Shown here one piece after another: positions 17,567-27,377 of a DNA stretch of 64,000 bases. The position numbers were made by a program, and so were the translations under genes. A model generated the notes under the pieces. It was not told where the DNA came from. It searched no databases and worked only from the letters and a program-made list of their open reading frames with translations. The DNA lies in NCBI GenBank assembly GCA_963832725.1, contig CAWHVG010000005.1, positions 1,488,001 through 1,552,000 of the forward strand, written 5' to 3'. This DNA comes from JAEZBP01 sp963832725 (lineage in GTDB: Bacteria; Myxococcota_A; Polyangia; Polyangiales; Sandaracinaceae). Positions within the stretch are counted from its first letter, which is position 1. Each line of letters starts with the position of its first letter.

Positions 17567-18731
17567 CCGGTCACCTCAGTATCCTAGATGCCGCCGGTGT
17601 TGCCGCTGAAATAGACGAGATGATTCAAGAGCTTGCCAAGAAAATGCAGGCGGAGCAGAGGGAGGGACAGAAGAAGGTAGGAGGCAAAATAAAGGCCTTG
17701 CAGGAAAGGGACTTGGCCCTGACCGATGAAATCGGTAAGGCCGCGCCTCCCACAGACCCCGACTCCTATGTACAGCAGGCCCTGGATAAGTTCAACCAGG
17801 ACGCAGCGCCGTTGCAGGGGACTCTGGAAAAGGGACAGGATATCAACAATATTCATGCGAATATAGGCAGCATCAGTGGAAGCGTCGGGCATCTTGCGCT
17901 CTTTGAAAAGATCGCAGCTGCTCCGTTGACTGCAAGCCTTTTCCTCGTCGGACACGCTCTCGACCCCGGGAAGGCATTTGGTGGCCTTCTTCAAGCGCCT
18001 GAGCATCCTCATGCACTCACTGTGAAAGAGGGTGTTGAGAAGGACAAGAGGTTGCTGAAAGGGCCGCTAACTGCTGAACATACGTTAAGGAGCTGCATGA
18101 TGAGGGACTGCTCAGCGAAGACGTTCTAGCGAGGCTACACCAGATACTGGCCCTCAGGTACACGAGGGGATCGGAAACATTGGAGAGGGTGCTGGCGTTG
18201 GTTCTTGATGTAGTGAACAGGGCTGTTGCCGCGTTTAACGCTAAGGGGGGGGGGCTAGACAAACTAGAAGCGGCTGCCCTTCCCGACAGTGGGGGCGAAT
18301 TTGCGGCCCTGGGAAGCCTCTCCTCGGAGAAACTGCAAAACATCGCCGACTACTTACGACAGCCTGAGTCGTTCGGTGGGGCGGTATTTAAGTCGCTCTA
18401 TCATTTTCATAATGCGGCAGACGGGACGCCAATTCCCTTTTTGTTCGATCGTCTTGCCAAGGACAAGAAGAAGGTGGAAGATGCTCACAATGAACATGTT
18501 GCGTATCAGAAGAAGTTTGGCATAACTGTCGCGCAGCTGAACAAGGCCCGCGAAGAGCTGAAAAAGGTCAAGGCGCAACTTCAGGCAGCCGAGAAGGTTA
18601 AGAATAGCAATAAAGTTCGGGATCTTAATGTAAAGATCCACCACCTTTGGGACATCCGAAGTGAGTTGCCCGGGTGCGCCCCGGGGCAGGGGGATTACCG
18701 GAGCCTGGAGTCAATTGTGGGAAGTGGGTGA
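17554..18731 (+). CDS. Candidate T6SS cargo protein, unknown fold, one frame break
   Basis: Starts at ATG 17554, overlapping the end of the DUF4150 gene. The first frame (to 18129) has a coiled-coil region (IDEMIQELAKKMQAEQREGQ; KIKALQERDLALTDEIGK) and a small hydrophobic stretch (ASLFLVGHALDPGKAFGGLL). A single-base break near 18080 switches to TYVKELHDEGLLSEDVLARL, SETLERVLALVLDVVNRAVA, then a second long coiled coil (LNKAREELKKVKAQLQAAEK) and a stop at 18729-18731. Total ~390 codons, clearly A+T-richer than the window. No toxin motif recognised. Position directly after vgrG, DUF2169 and DUF4150 is where effectors usually sit. Confidence 0.6.
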
Positions 18732-19285
18732 AGAATCGGCTGCATCTAAGACCTCCCGATGCACTCGGCCCCTGGGCTGGTTCGCGACGCCCGGCAGGCC
18801 TGGTGAGGGCAGCAACCCTGCCCAGGTCCGTTTTGGAGATGAGGAAGAGATTGGCGGCTGACGGGCGTCAGCGAGAGCGGGGATGCGGTTGTTGGCGGTC
18901 GTTCACCCTCGGAGACAAGGCTACGAGCCGCGCCGTGCACAGAGAACGGATTGCTACACCCGACGGCCGACGACGGACGCACGTCGGCCCGGGAGCTCTT
19001 GATCCTCTTGGCCATCGCGGTGGCCGGCGCGCTCACGCTCTTCGGACATCACGAGCGGCCCGCGCGCCGCTCGCGTGCTTCGTCCACGCGGGCGCGTTCC
19101 TCCCCCGACGTCATCGGTCGAGCTCACCGAGTAGCCAGGCGCGCTCTTCGCTGGCGCCCGGAGCGGAGCGCGTCCGTGCGTCGACCTCGCGTCTTCGCCG
19201 GCGCCTGCGCGATCGCGCGCGGCGCGTCTGTCCCTCCACCCGGCGTCGCGGTCGTGCGTCAGGCGGCAGCGAAGGGAACCGGACG
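18732..19285 (+). other. Interval after the cargo gene; possible small or decayed genes
   Basis: No gene can be fixed here. One frame (18661-18861) continues from the end of the cargo gene with SQLWEVGEESAASK and could be its true C-terminus if another indel is present. A second reading near 18975-19050 shows a single hydrophobic helix (ELLILLAIAVAGALTLFGHH). An immunity gene for the upstream cargo would be expected here, but none is demonstrable. Confidence 0.3.
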
Positions 19286-20116
19286 TGCTCGGTCTCCATC
19301 CGCCCCTATCTCGACGATCTCGAGAGCGGTCAGCGGGTGTTTCTCACGAGCGATCGCTACTTCGTGCGCCCGCTCGCGGCCGACATTTCCGTCGCCGGCG
19401 CCGATCAGGGGTGGGTGCTGCGTTCGCCGCCGCGGGAGTCGCTTCGCATCGAGTACGACGTCGTCGATCGCACGAGCAACGAGATCGTGCTGCACGATCG
19501 AACCTCTCTCAGTTGCGAGAGCGGAGTCGGGGCGGAGGGCGCTCCGGCGGACGCCACGAGCGCTTCCGTCGCTCCGGCGGACGCCACGAGCGCTTCCGTC
19601 GCTCCGGCGCCGAGTCCCCCGGCGGACGCCACCCCGCGTGTTCTGGTGCATCTCCGCGGCGAGCGGCCGGGCGTCGACTTCTACCGCGTCGATCACGCGG
19701 ACGCCGCGCCGGCGACGGTCGGCGTGCGGACGGTTTGGCTCCAGGAGAAGTTCCGCGAGCTCTGCACCGCGCCCTGCGACGTCGAGCTCGAGCCGGGGCG
19801 CCATCGCTTCGCGCTGGCGCTCGACGACGGCAACCCGGTCCTGGCGAACCCGATGTTGGACGTCGCCGACTCCACCACCGTCACGGGCGGGTGGATCGAC
19901 CGCTCCGGCGAGCGAACGGCAGGCGGAGTCCTCGGGTTGACCGGCCTCGTCCTCCCCGCGATGGGCATCCCGCTCGCCGTCGACGGACTGAGCCGCAACA
20001 ACGGCCTCACGGAAGGCGGGATCGGGTTCGGCGTCATCGGCCTCAGCGTCGTCCTCATGGTCGTCGGGATGGTCCTCGGCTTCCACCAGGACAGCGCCGT
20101 GGTCCACTTCGACTGA
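19286..20116 (+). CDS. PEGA-like membrane protein, start uncertain
   Basis: The credible part begins CSVSIRPYLDDLESGQRVFL and contains a Ser/Ala/Pro linker with a 27-bp tandem duplication (ADATSASVAP twice, about 19545-19605). A strand-rich domain follows whose FRELCTAPCDVELEPGRHRF matches the PEGA pattern. Two C-terminal hydrophobic helices (VLGLTGLVLPAMGIPLAV and GVIGLSVVLMVVGMVLGF) precede the stop at 20114-20116. No good start with a ribosome site is visible in this frame, and the upstream reading (18674 on) is Arg-rich nonsense, so the true N-terminus is probably in another frame behind an indel. Confidence 0.55.
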   Translation, partial: CSVSIRPYLDDLESGQRVFLTSDRYFVRPLAADISVAGADQGWVLRSPPRESLRIEYDVVDRTSNEIVLHDRTSLSCESGVGAEGAPADATSASVAPADATSASVAPAPSPPADATPRVLVHLRGERPGVDFYRVDHADAAPATVGVRTVWLQEKFRELCTAPCDVELEPGRHRFALALDDGNPVLANPMLDVADSTTVTGGWIDRSGERTAGGVLGLTGLVLPAMGIPLAVDGLSRNNGLTEGGIGFGVIGLSVVLMVVGMVLGFHQDSAVVHFD

Positions 20117-20134
20117 TCGCGAGTCGCTCGGCCG

Positions 20135-20343
20135 TCAGGCGCGGGTGACCGGCGCGGGGTGGTGGACGTCCGCGCCGGTCTCGGCCTTGCCGGCGGCGAT
20201 GGGCTCGCCGAGGACGCCGGCCAGGTGGCGCAGCACCGCGGGGTGGTCGCCGACGTAGAGGACGATGGTGCGTCCGCCGCGGTAGAAGTGCGGCGGGCCC
20301 GACCAGCTGATGCGGGTGGTGCCGACATGACTCGCGTCGGGCG
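20135..20343 (-). pseudogene. Short hypothetical protein fragment (SGPPHFY motif)
   Basis: Minus-strand reading TRISWSGPPHFYRGGRTIVL, then YVGDHPAVLRHLAGVLGEPI and a stop at 20135. The pattern is protein-like and, from memory, resembles a C-terminal motif of small uncharacterised myxobacterial proteins. The N-terminus is lost in IS91-like debris. Function unknown. Confidence 0.3.
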
Positions 20344-20409
20344 CGATCCGGGCCGCGTGCGCGCGGGCGTGCGCCTCGTCGTCGAGCTCGAAGACCTGCC
20401 TCTCGAGCC

Positions 20410-20660
20410 GCCGCCGCCCAGCCGCCATCCGTGGCCGTGGCTCTTGAAGCGGGTGTTCGCGGTCGACATCGGGGCATGCCCCGTGCCCGGCTGCGGCGGC
20501 CGCATGCGCCTCGTCGAGGTCGCGACCGAGCCGGACGACATCGCGCGTGTCATCGCCGCCGTCGGCGGTGACGACGCGGCTCGCGCGCCGCCGCGGCGAC
20601 ATCGCCCTTCGCCACCCGGACAGCTCCGACTCGCGTTCGGCTCACTCGACAGTCCCGACG
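20410..20660 (+). pseudogene. IS91-like transposase C-terminal fragment
   Basis: Plus-strand reading SRHPWPWLLKRVFAVDIGAC, then PGCGGRMRLVEVATEPDDIA and QLRLAFGS. This is the zinc-finger tail found at the end of IS91-type transposases (compare DVLSCPRCKGRLRFVA in copy 2), but from a different subgroup and on the opposite strand. Nothing upstream of the tail remains. Confidence 0.6.
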
Positions 20661-20879
20661 CCCGTGCACCGGTCCGTCTGGGCGGCGTGGGTTCGACCCC
20701 AATCGCCCCGGCAGACCGTCCGGACCGACACGTCGAGGATGTCCCGGGGGTTCATGGGGCTCGCGGAGAGGTTCCTGCGGCGTGGCGTCGGCCTTGCGTT
20801 GACCCGCGGCCGTCGCGGCGGCACCGTTTTCACCCGCTCGGATGTCTTATCCGCCGAGTCTGGCGGGCGTGCCTCTGTG

Positions 20880-21070
20880 CGGACGAACTGCCTTCGCCGC
20901 CGCGCACGCGCCCAACCCCAGGCAACGCGAGCGCTACGTCTACTACTCCATGTCCCACATCGGCATTGGCCGAGACGGAACCTTCGGCGACTGCACGCGT
21001 CCCGGTCGACGTGAGCCCTCCCAAGCCTGCGGCGCCTTGGTGGCGCTGCACGCCGAGCTCGAGAGCGGTG
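20880..21070 (+). pseudogene. Unidentified fragment (YVYYSMSHIGIG motif)
   Basis: One plus frame reads RERYVYYSMSHIGIGRDGTF, then CTRPGRREPSQACGALVALH and AELESGE before running into IS91 copy 3 at about 21075. It has the look of a conserved protein end, but I cannot name the family with confidence. Confidence 0.22.
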
Positions 21071-21074
21071 AAGT

Positions 21075-21413
21075 CGCCATCGAGCCGCCGCGCGGCGAGC
21101 GCAAACCCGCTCGACGTGCCAGCCGCCCGTAGCGCGACTCGATGGCCCGCGTCGCGATGCGCGTGAAGGCCAGCGCCAGCTCGTGGTCGAACGCCGCCCG
21201 AACCCGCAGCCCGAACGGGAGCGAGAGCACCCACTGCCTCACGCGAACGCCATCCGGGCACACTCGCTGAGCCAGGTGGCGCGCCCGCTCCGTCATCCGC
21301 CGGTCGCAGCAGCGCGGGCAGAAGCCGCGCCCCTTTGCACGACAGGCCGGTCATTCGCGTCAGGCCGCAGCCCTCGCACTCGAAGCGCGCGCACCCCGCC
21401 GCGAGCCGGCCCG
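21075..21413 (-). pseudogene. IS91-like transposase fragment (copy 3)
   Basis: Same sequence as copies 1 and 2 over the zinc-binding region: GRLAAGCARFECEGCGLTRM, a frame break near 21335, then MTERARHLAQRVCPDGVRVR and FDHELALAFTRIATRAIESR. Homology begins at about 21413, immediately after the stop of the VIT/VWA gene, and ends at about 21075. It is a short internal fragment with no element ends. Confidence 0.7.
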
Positions 21414-21415
21414 CG

Positions 21416-24400
21416 TCACCTCTCGCGCAGCGGGCGGCGTTCGCGGTCTGCCGCGACGGCCTCCCGGGCGGGCCTCGACGGCGTGGGCTCGGGCGAGCTC
21501 TTCCACGGCTCGAGCGCGCCGCCCTTCTCCGCGCCGGCATGCAGGCGACGCAGGCAATCGGCGAGCGCAGCTTGGTCGATGCTGCCGTCCGGACGGCGGG
21601 CGAGCTCGTAGCAATGCTGGGCGCCACCGGCCGCGGCGTGGCCGCGCGTGCGAGCGCGACGGTGGTGCGCCTGCATCCGTGGTGTTGCCGCCGGCGGAGG
21701 CGGACCGGCCATGGGCGCGGCGGGCGCCTCCGATGGCTCCGGCTCGGCGAGGGCGTCCATGACGCCGGCCATCGGCGCGCCGTAGCCCCCGCCGCCGCGG
21801 CCGGTGCCGGTGCCGATCAGACCGAGATCGCCCACGCCCACGCCGCCACCCATGTCGCGGTCTTCACCGGCGGCAGAGGAGCGCGTGGCCGCCGCGGCAG
21901 GCGGCGGCGTCATGCCGGCGGGAGCGCTCGAGGGCTCCTCGACCCGCGTCGCGTCGCCGTCCACGTGATAGCCCTCGTCGATGGCGAGGAAGGCCGTCCA
22001 CTCCGTCAGCAGATGATTCGCCAGGCCGAGCTCGGTGACCTCTTCCTTCAGCGCGTCGCTCGGACGGAGCGCCATCGCCGTCATGAGATCGTGGATCCGC
22101 GTCCGCGCCCACATCGACGCCAGCTCCGGCCGCGCGTCGCCGCTGGCCGGCAGCGCGACGTGGAGGGTCTGCTCGAAAGGCCGGCCCGCCACGCGACCAC
22201 GGATGGTCACGTCGCCGCTGCCCGCCTGCCGGTAGCGCGCGTGGACGACGAGCGGCCGGTCCGCGAAGAGATTCCGGCACCCGCCGGGGGTAGGCGCCTT
22301 CCACCGCGAGCCCACCCCAGTCGATCGCGATGTCGGTCAGGTAGGGGCGCGCGATGCGCTCCTCGAAACGGTCGGCCGCCGCCTCCGGCGACTCGTCGAG
22401 GGTGACGACGAAGCTGTCGCCGCGGCCGACCTCGGCCAGCCGGGTCAGCAGGTAACGGTTCACCGCCGAGCCCACGCCGAAGCCGAAGAGGCGCGCTTGC
22501 CCGAGCTCCCGGTGCACCGCGCGGAAGACCTCCGTCTCGTTGCCGACGTAGCCGTCGGTCATCAGGAGGACGATGCGCATCCTGTCGTCTTCGGCCGGCG
22601 GCGCGAGCGCCGCGTGCACCCCCCGCAGCATCTCAGTGGCGCCGAGCGCGTGCATGTCGCGGACGAAGCGCTGCCCGTGCGCGATGTTCTCCGGCGTGGC
22701 CGGGAGCGCGTCCTCACTGAGCGCGCTGGTGGTGTCCGAGAAGGTGAGGACCCGGAAGGTGTTCGTCGGCCGGAGCCCGCCCAGCGCGCGGAGCATGGCG
22801 GCGCGTGCCATCTCCATCGGCCGGCCGTGCATCGAGCTCGAGGTGTCCACCACGAAGACCAGCTCGCGCGGCATCACCTCCGCGTCCGGCACGTCGAGGC
22901 GCGGGTGGATCGCCATCGCGAAGTTGCCCGCCTGATCGCCCTCGGGCGGGCTGGCCAGGAGCGAGACCGCCGGGGCGTCGCCCGCCACCTCGAAGCGCAC
23001 GTCCAGATCGCGATCCGGCCGCGCCGCCTCGCCGAGCTCGACGTGCACGCGGCGATCGCCGTCGCGCCGCACCTGGATGGAGTGCGTCGGCGAGCGGACC
23101 TCGTGGAGCGGCATGCCGAGATCGGCGTCGATGGACACGCTCACCCGATCCGGCCGCTCCTCGCCGGGCGCCAGCACGACCTGATGCGTGCCGCTCTCGT
23201 CGCCCGCGTTCGGCTGCCCGGCGTTCGGCTGCCCGGCGTTCGGCTGTCCAGCGTTCGGCTGCCCAGCGTTCGGCTGGTCCGCGTTCGGCTGCCCCGCGTT
23301 CGGCTGATAGCGCGGGCCGGCGACCATCGGATAGACGAAGCGATAGCTCCCGTCCGCGTAGGGCAGGACCTCGGTGTAGGTGAGCGCCACGCGAATCTCG
23401 TCGCCGGGTCGGATGTTGGCGACCGACTGGCGGAAGAGGTTCGGTCGCTCCTGCTCGAGCAGGCTGGCCAGCACGCCGCGGTCGCGGGCGTTCGCGTAGT
23501 CCCGTCGCGCTTGCTCGCGCCTGCGGATCTGGGCCCGCACCGTGCGCGTGCCGATGCGCATCTCCATCGAGTCCACCGCCGAGTCGTCGGGCAGCGGGAA
23601 GAGATAGGTCGCCTCGACCGGGTGGTCGTAGGGGTTCTGGAAGGTCTGCTCCACCGACACGCGGGCGACGAAGCCGCTCACGTTCGCGCTCACGCGGGTG
23701 GCACGGAGCGGGAAGCCGGCCGCGCCCTCGTGGTCGTCGTCCGAGAGCCGCAGCGAGCCCTCGCTCGGGCGCTCGTCGTCCTCCGGCGGCGCCGTGGTGC
23801 CCTCGACCTGGCCGTTGTGCCGCGCGTTGCCGCCCCACATGTGCCAGCCGTCGAAGGATGCGTCCGAGACCTCCAGCCCGACCACGCTGCCCTGGGTGGT
23901 CGACGCGTAGACCCAGCCGTGCGCGACCGTCGGCTGCGACGCGATGGGCTCGCCGACGTCGTAGGCCCAGGTCGTCATGCCGGTGTCGATGTCGAGGCCG
24001 AAGAGCACTCCGTCCTGCGTGCCGAAGACGAGCTGCGCGCCGGCCACCGCGGGCGGGCTGGCCGGACGGCCCTGTACCTCCGTCGGATAGCGGCGCCGCC
24101 ACAGGAGCTCCCCGGTGTCGGCGTCGCGGCACTGCACCTCGTCGCCGATGGTCTCGTAGGTGCGGCCGTCGACGATGCTCGGGCGCGATCCCTCGTAGCC
24201 CCAGCCGGCCGTCACGCTGGTGTCCGGGCGGCCGCCGACGAAGGGCGCCTCCACCGGATCGAGCTCGCGCAGGGTGTGCCCGTCGCCCTTGGCCAGCACC
24301 AGCCCGCGCTCCATCCTCGCGTGCTCCTCGTCGTGGGCGCGGACCGTCACGTGGAGCGTCTCACCCTCCAACCACGGCGCACTGGTCGCGTGGAGATTGT

Positions 24401-25319
24401 GGCGCCAGCGCTGGCGACCTGTCCTTTGATCGAAGCGATAGACCACTCCGTCCATCGTGGTCAGGTACACGCTCTGATCGTCGAGGATGGCCGCGTTCAT
24501 CACGTCGGCGCTGATGGGCCGAGTCCAACGCGGCTGCCCGTTCGAGAGATTCAGCGCCGTGAAGCCGTAGTGCCGGCCGCCGGCCGTGCCCCAGCCGGTC
24601 ACGCCGGGCGTGATGTCGCCGGGGGAGCGGCCGTCGATGATGTGGCCGGTGAACACCAGACCGCCGGCGGCGGAGGGCTGGCTCATCAGCGGGTCTCCGA
24701 GCCAACGGCTCCAGCGCTGGCGGCCCGTGCGCGCGTCGACCGCGAAGAGCGTGCAGCTCTCGGTGTTGAAGAGGATCTTCCCGTCCTCGAGGATGGCCGC
24801 GCTCGGCCCTCCGTCCGGCGCCGAGGCCGCCCACTTCCGCTCGCCGGTGCGCGCGTCGAGCGCGTAGACCGAGTTGCTCGAGAAGCCGCCGCCGACGTAG
24901 ACCTTTCCTTCCCCGTAGATCGGCGTGAGCAGGCGCTGCCGTCCGTGCGGCAGGCGAGCCCGCCAGCCGCGGTGGAAGCCGTCGAACGTGAAGCGACTGA
25001 CACCGTGGTTTGCGGCGGGGATCAAAAGCTCTTTCGGCGCCATCCGGCTGGTGAGCGCGACCGTGTCCTCGGGCACATCGGGCTCCGGCGGAGCCACTGC
25101 GGCACCGGTCAGATCGGCCAGCGGCGGCGGCGGGACCACCTCGTCGCCGGTCGTGCGCGCGGCCGGCGGCTCGGCCCTCGCCTCTTCGGGCCCGGCCTGC
25201 GTCCCCGCGCTCCCACCGCCGCCGCACGCGATCGCGAGGACCACGGCCACCGAGACCGGAGACGCAACCATCCATCCACGGCGGTGTGCTCGCCGCGTGA
25301 AACCCTGGAGCTCGACCAT
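21416..25319 (-). CDS. Lipoprotein with PQQ beta-propeller, VIT and VWA domains
   Basis: About 1300 codons from ATG 25319; ATG 25271 is an alternative. The signal peptide ends VAVVLAIACGGGG (lipobox). A PQQ/quinoprotein-like propeller follows (repeated YALDARTGERKWAA; FAVDARTGRQRWSR), then a VIT domain (SVEQTFQNPYDHPVEATYLF), a Gln-Pro-Asn-Ala-Gly linker, and a VWA domain with an intact MIDAS (FVVDTSSSMHGRPMEMA; LMTDGYVGN). The frame breaks near 22272 (one extra base): upstream reads EGAYPRRVP, downstream DLFADRPLVVHARYRQ in the other frame. The tail is Gly/Pro-rich. Likely a periplasmic or surface metal-dependent interaction protein. The propeller-VIT-VWA combination in one chain is unusual. 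Confidence 0.85.
23202..23307 (-). repeat. 15-bp tandem repeat (QPNAG linker)
   Basis: Seven consecutive 15-bp units encode GQPNA, with one Asp variant. They sit inside the VIT portion before the VWA domain and probably form a flexible linker whose length can vary by slippage without loss of frame. Confidence 0.85.
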
Positions 25320-25428
25320 GTCCACCCTCCGCCCGCTGCGACCGCTGTCGCGAACGGAACCTTGGGCAGTTGGACGCACGAATTTCGCGCCAGAGCCTGG
25401 ACCTCGAGCCGACTCGCTACGGCGAGCG

Positions 25429-26127
25429 TCAGGACTCGATGCCGCGCTCGGCCGTGCGCCACTCTTCCCAGCGACGACGGAGGTCACCGGGCTGGGTTCC
25501 GTACGTCTCCTCGAGGAAGGTCACCTCGATCATCCGATCGATGCGGAAATGCCGGAATGCCTCCCGCAGCTCGCACCACGCGACCAAGAGCCGTGTGGTC
25601 TCGGCGAAGCCCAGGATGACCGGCCAGACCACCCGCGTCGTCTCGGCGCCGTTCTCCGCCCGATAGCGCAGCGAGAGCTCTCGCCCCTCGCGGATCCACC
25701 GCCGCAACCGCGCGAGATCGACCCGGTCCTCGGCAGGCGGCGGGCTCGGCGGCGTCGCAACGCTCGGCTCGGCGATGAAGGGCCTCAGCCGCTCCGGTAC
25801 CGCCGCTGCGATCTTCGCGACCAGGTCGCGCGCCGCTCGCGCCAACGCCGCGTCGCCGTGCGCGGCCACCCAGCCGGCGCCGAGAAGCGCGGCCTCGATC
25901 TCGTCCGGCGTCAGCATCAGAGGCGGCATGTCGAACTCGCGGCCCAGCACGTAGCCGAACCCCGCCTCGCCCTCGATCGGCACCCGCTGGCCGATCAGGT
26001 CGGCGACGTCGCGGTAGACGGTGCGCTTCGAGACCTCGAGCTCCGCGGCCAACGCCGCGGCGGTCACCGGTCGGCTCGAGCGACGCAGGATCTGGATGAT
26101 CTGGAAGAGGCGATCAGCGCGACGCAT
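25429..26127 (-). CDS. WYL-domain transcriptional regulator
   Basis: 232 aa. The N-terminal winged HTH (LFQIIQILRRSSRPVTAAAL; ELEVSKRTVYRDVADLIGQR) is of the DeoR/HTH_11 type. It is followed by the usual linker (FDMPPLMLTPDEIEAALLGA) and a C-terminal WYL domain (GRELSLRYRAENGAETTRVV; LLVAWCELREAFRHFRIDRM). Members sense small ligands or nucleic acids and often regulate the adjacent divergent gene. Here that is the VOC protein 101 bp away, whose shared intergenic region should hold the operator. Ordinary length and intact. Confidence 0.92.
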   Translation of the reverse strand: MRRADRLFQIIQILRRSSRPVTAAALAAELEVSKRTVYRDVADLIGQRVPIEGEAGFGYVLGREFDMPPLMLTPDEIEAALLGAGWVAAHGDAALARAARDLVAKIAAAVPERLRPFIAEPSVATPPSPPPAEDRVDLARLRRWIREGRELSLRYRAENGAETTRVVWPVILGFAETTRLLVAWCELREAFRHFRIDRMIEVTFLEETYGTQPGDLRRRWEEWRTAERGIES

Positions 26128-26228
26128 CGAGAGATGACTCCTGCTGCCACAATGCTGTCAGCAGGCCCTGAGCGACAAGGAGCGGGTAGCGCCGCGGATG
26201 CACGCGGACGCACGGAAAGGACGACCCC

Positions 26229-26627
26229 ATGCGATTTGCTTCCACCCGCCTGTTCGCCGCCGACATGAGGGCGATGGTCGGCTTCTACGAGAAGGTCACG
26301 GGCCAGACCGCGGAATGGCTCGCGCCGGTGTTCGCCGAGATCGTCACCCGGAGCGCCACCCTCGCCATCGGTAGCGCCGAGACCGTGGCGCAGTTCCGCG
26401 AGGGCAGCGCCGAGCCCGCCGCCAACCGCACCGCGATCCTCGAGTTCGAGGTCGACGACGTCGACGCCGAGTTCGATCGGCTGAAAGACGCGGGAGAGAT
26501 CGTGCACGAGCCGAAGCTGATGCCCTGGGGCAACCGCACGTTCCAGCTCCGCGACCCCGAGGGGACGATCGTCGCGCTCTACACCCCCGTCACCGAGGCC
26601 GCGAAGGCACGCTTCGCGTCTCGCTGA
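26229..26627 (+). CDS. VOC (glyoxalase-fold) family protein
   Basis: 132 aa with the vicinal-oxygen-chelate fold: FASTRLFAADMRAMVGFYEK, an AILEFEVDDVDAEFDRLKDA strand-helix, and a C-terminal GNRTFQLRDPEGTIVALYTP with the conserved Arg-Asp-Pro-x-Gly turn. The usual first metal His is not evident, so catalysis is uncertain. Divergent from the WYL regulator, as many VOC/YafY pairs are. Its last 20 codons are duplicated at 28738-28805. Confidence 0.88.
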   Translation: MRFASTRLFAADMRAMVGFYEKVTGQTAEWLAPVFAEIVTRSATLAIGSAETVAQFREGSAEPAANRTAILEFEVDDVDAEFDRLKDAGEIVHEPKLMPWGNRTFQLRDPEGTIVALYTPVTEAAKARFASR

Positions 26628-26714
26628 GTCAGAGCTTGGTGCGGCCGGTGACGGCGCCGTCGAGGCGCGCCCCCTCCGTCACAGCCTCCCACGTCTCGGG
26701 CCGTAGAGGTTCGC
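26571..26714. repeat. Left copy of a ~145-bp direct repeat
   Basis: Contains the 3' end of the VOC gene and the 3' end of a pentapeptide gene on the other strand (ETWEAVTEGARLDGAVTGRT, stop 26629). The right copy lies at 28740-28889 with about 90% identity by eye. Together they bracket the 2-kb segment holding the 85-bp array, the 260-aa ORF and a small lipoprotein. Confidence 0.75.
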
Positions 26715-26809
26715 CGGCACCGTCGAAGCGCGCGGTGCCGACGTCGTCTGCGCTCCGGCGAAGCGCAATGACCCTACATATAGGGTCAAACAAGCGTCGC
26801 GAGGTCGTG

Positions 26810-27295
26810 AGAGGGACTCTTCGAGGCGCAGCGGGGATCGTCCGGATGCGGCCGGGACCTCGTGGAGGCTGTGGGCGGGTCCGCGGGATGCGGCCGGGGC
26901 CTCTTCGAGGCGCAGCGAGGGTCGTCCGGATGCGGCCGGGACCTCGTGGAGGCTGTGCGGCGGGTCCGCGGGATGCGGCCGGGGCCTCTTCGAGGCGCAG
27001 CGGGGAGCGCCAGGATGCGGCCGGGGCCTCTGCGAGGCTGTGCGGCGGGTCCGCGGGATGCGGCCGGGGCCTCTTCGAGGCGCAGCGGAGAGCGCCAGGA
27101 TGCGGCCGGGACCGCTGCGAGGCTGTGCGGCGGGTCCGCGGGATGCGGCCGGGGCCTCTTCGAGGCGCAGCGGGGAGCGTCAGGATGCGGCCGGGACCTC
27201 GTGGAGGCTCTGCGGCGGGTCCGCCGGATGCGTCCCGGGCCTCTTCGAGGCGCAGCGGGGAGCGCCAGGATGCGACCGGGACCTCGCTCGGACAG
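26810..27295. repeat. 85-bp tandem repeat array (about six copies)
   Basis: The marker ctcttcgaggcgcag begins at 26817, 26901, 26986, 27071, 27156 and 27241, giving periods of 84, 85, 85, 85 and 85 bp. Each unit consists of two related ~42-bp halves, each ending ggatgcggccggg. The period is not a multiple of three, so no frame survives and the array is non-coding. An inverted pair (accctacatatagggt, about 26771) lies just left of it. Confidence 0.85.
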
Positions 27296-27377
27296 GGAGG
27301 GGCTCCGCTGCAAACCGCGGTGCCCTCCCCCTCCGGGTCCGCGCAGGCCGCCCCGCGGGTCGGACCGGCGCCGGCGA

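Noticed and set aside
22497..25619. 1040-codon open frame on the plus strand
   Set aside because: Shadow of the VIT/VWA/PQQ gene: low-complexity Arg/Val/Ala content, no domain, while the minus frame has clear motifs.
26810..27295. CRISPR array
   Set aside because: Repeats are contiguous 85-bp units with no unique spacers, and no cas genes occur in the window.
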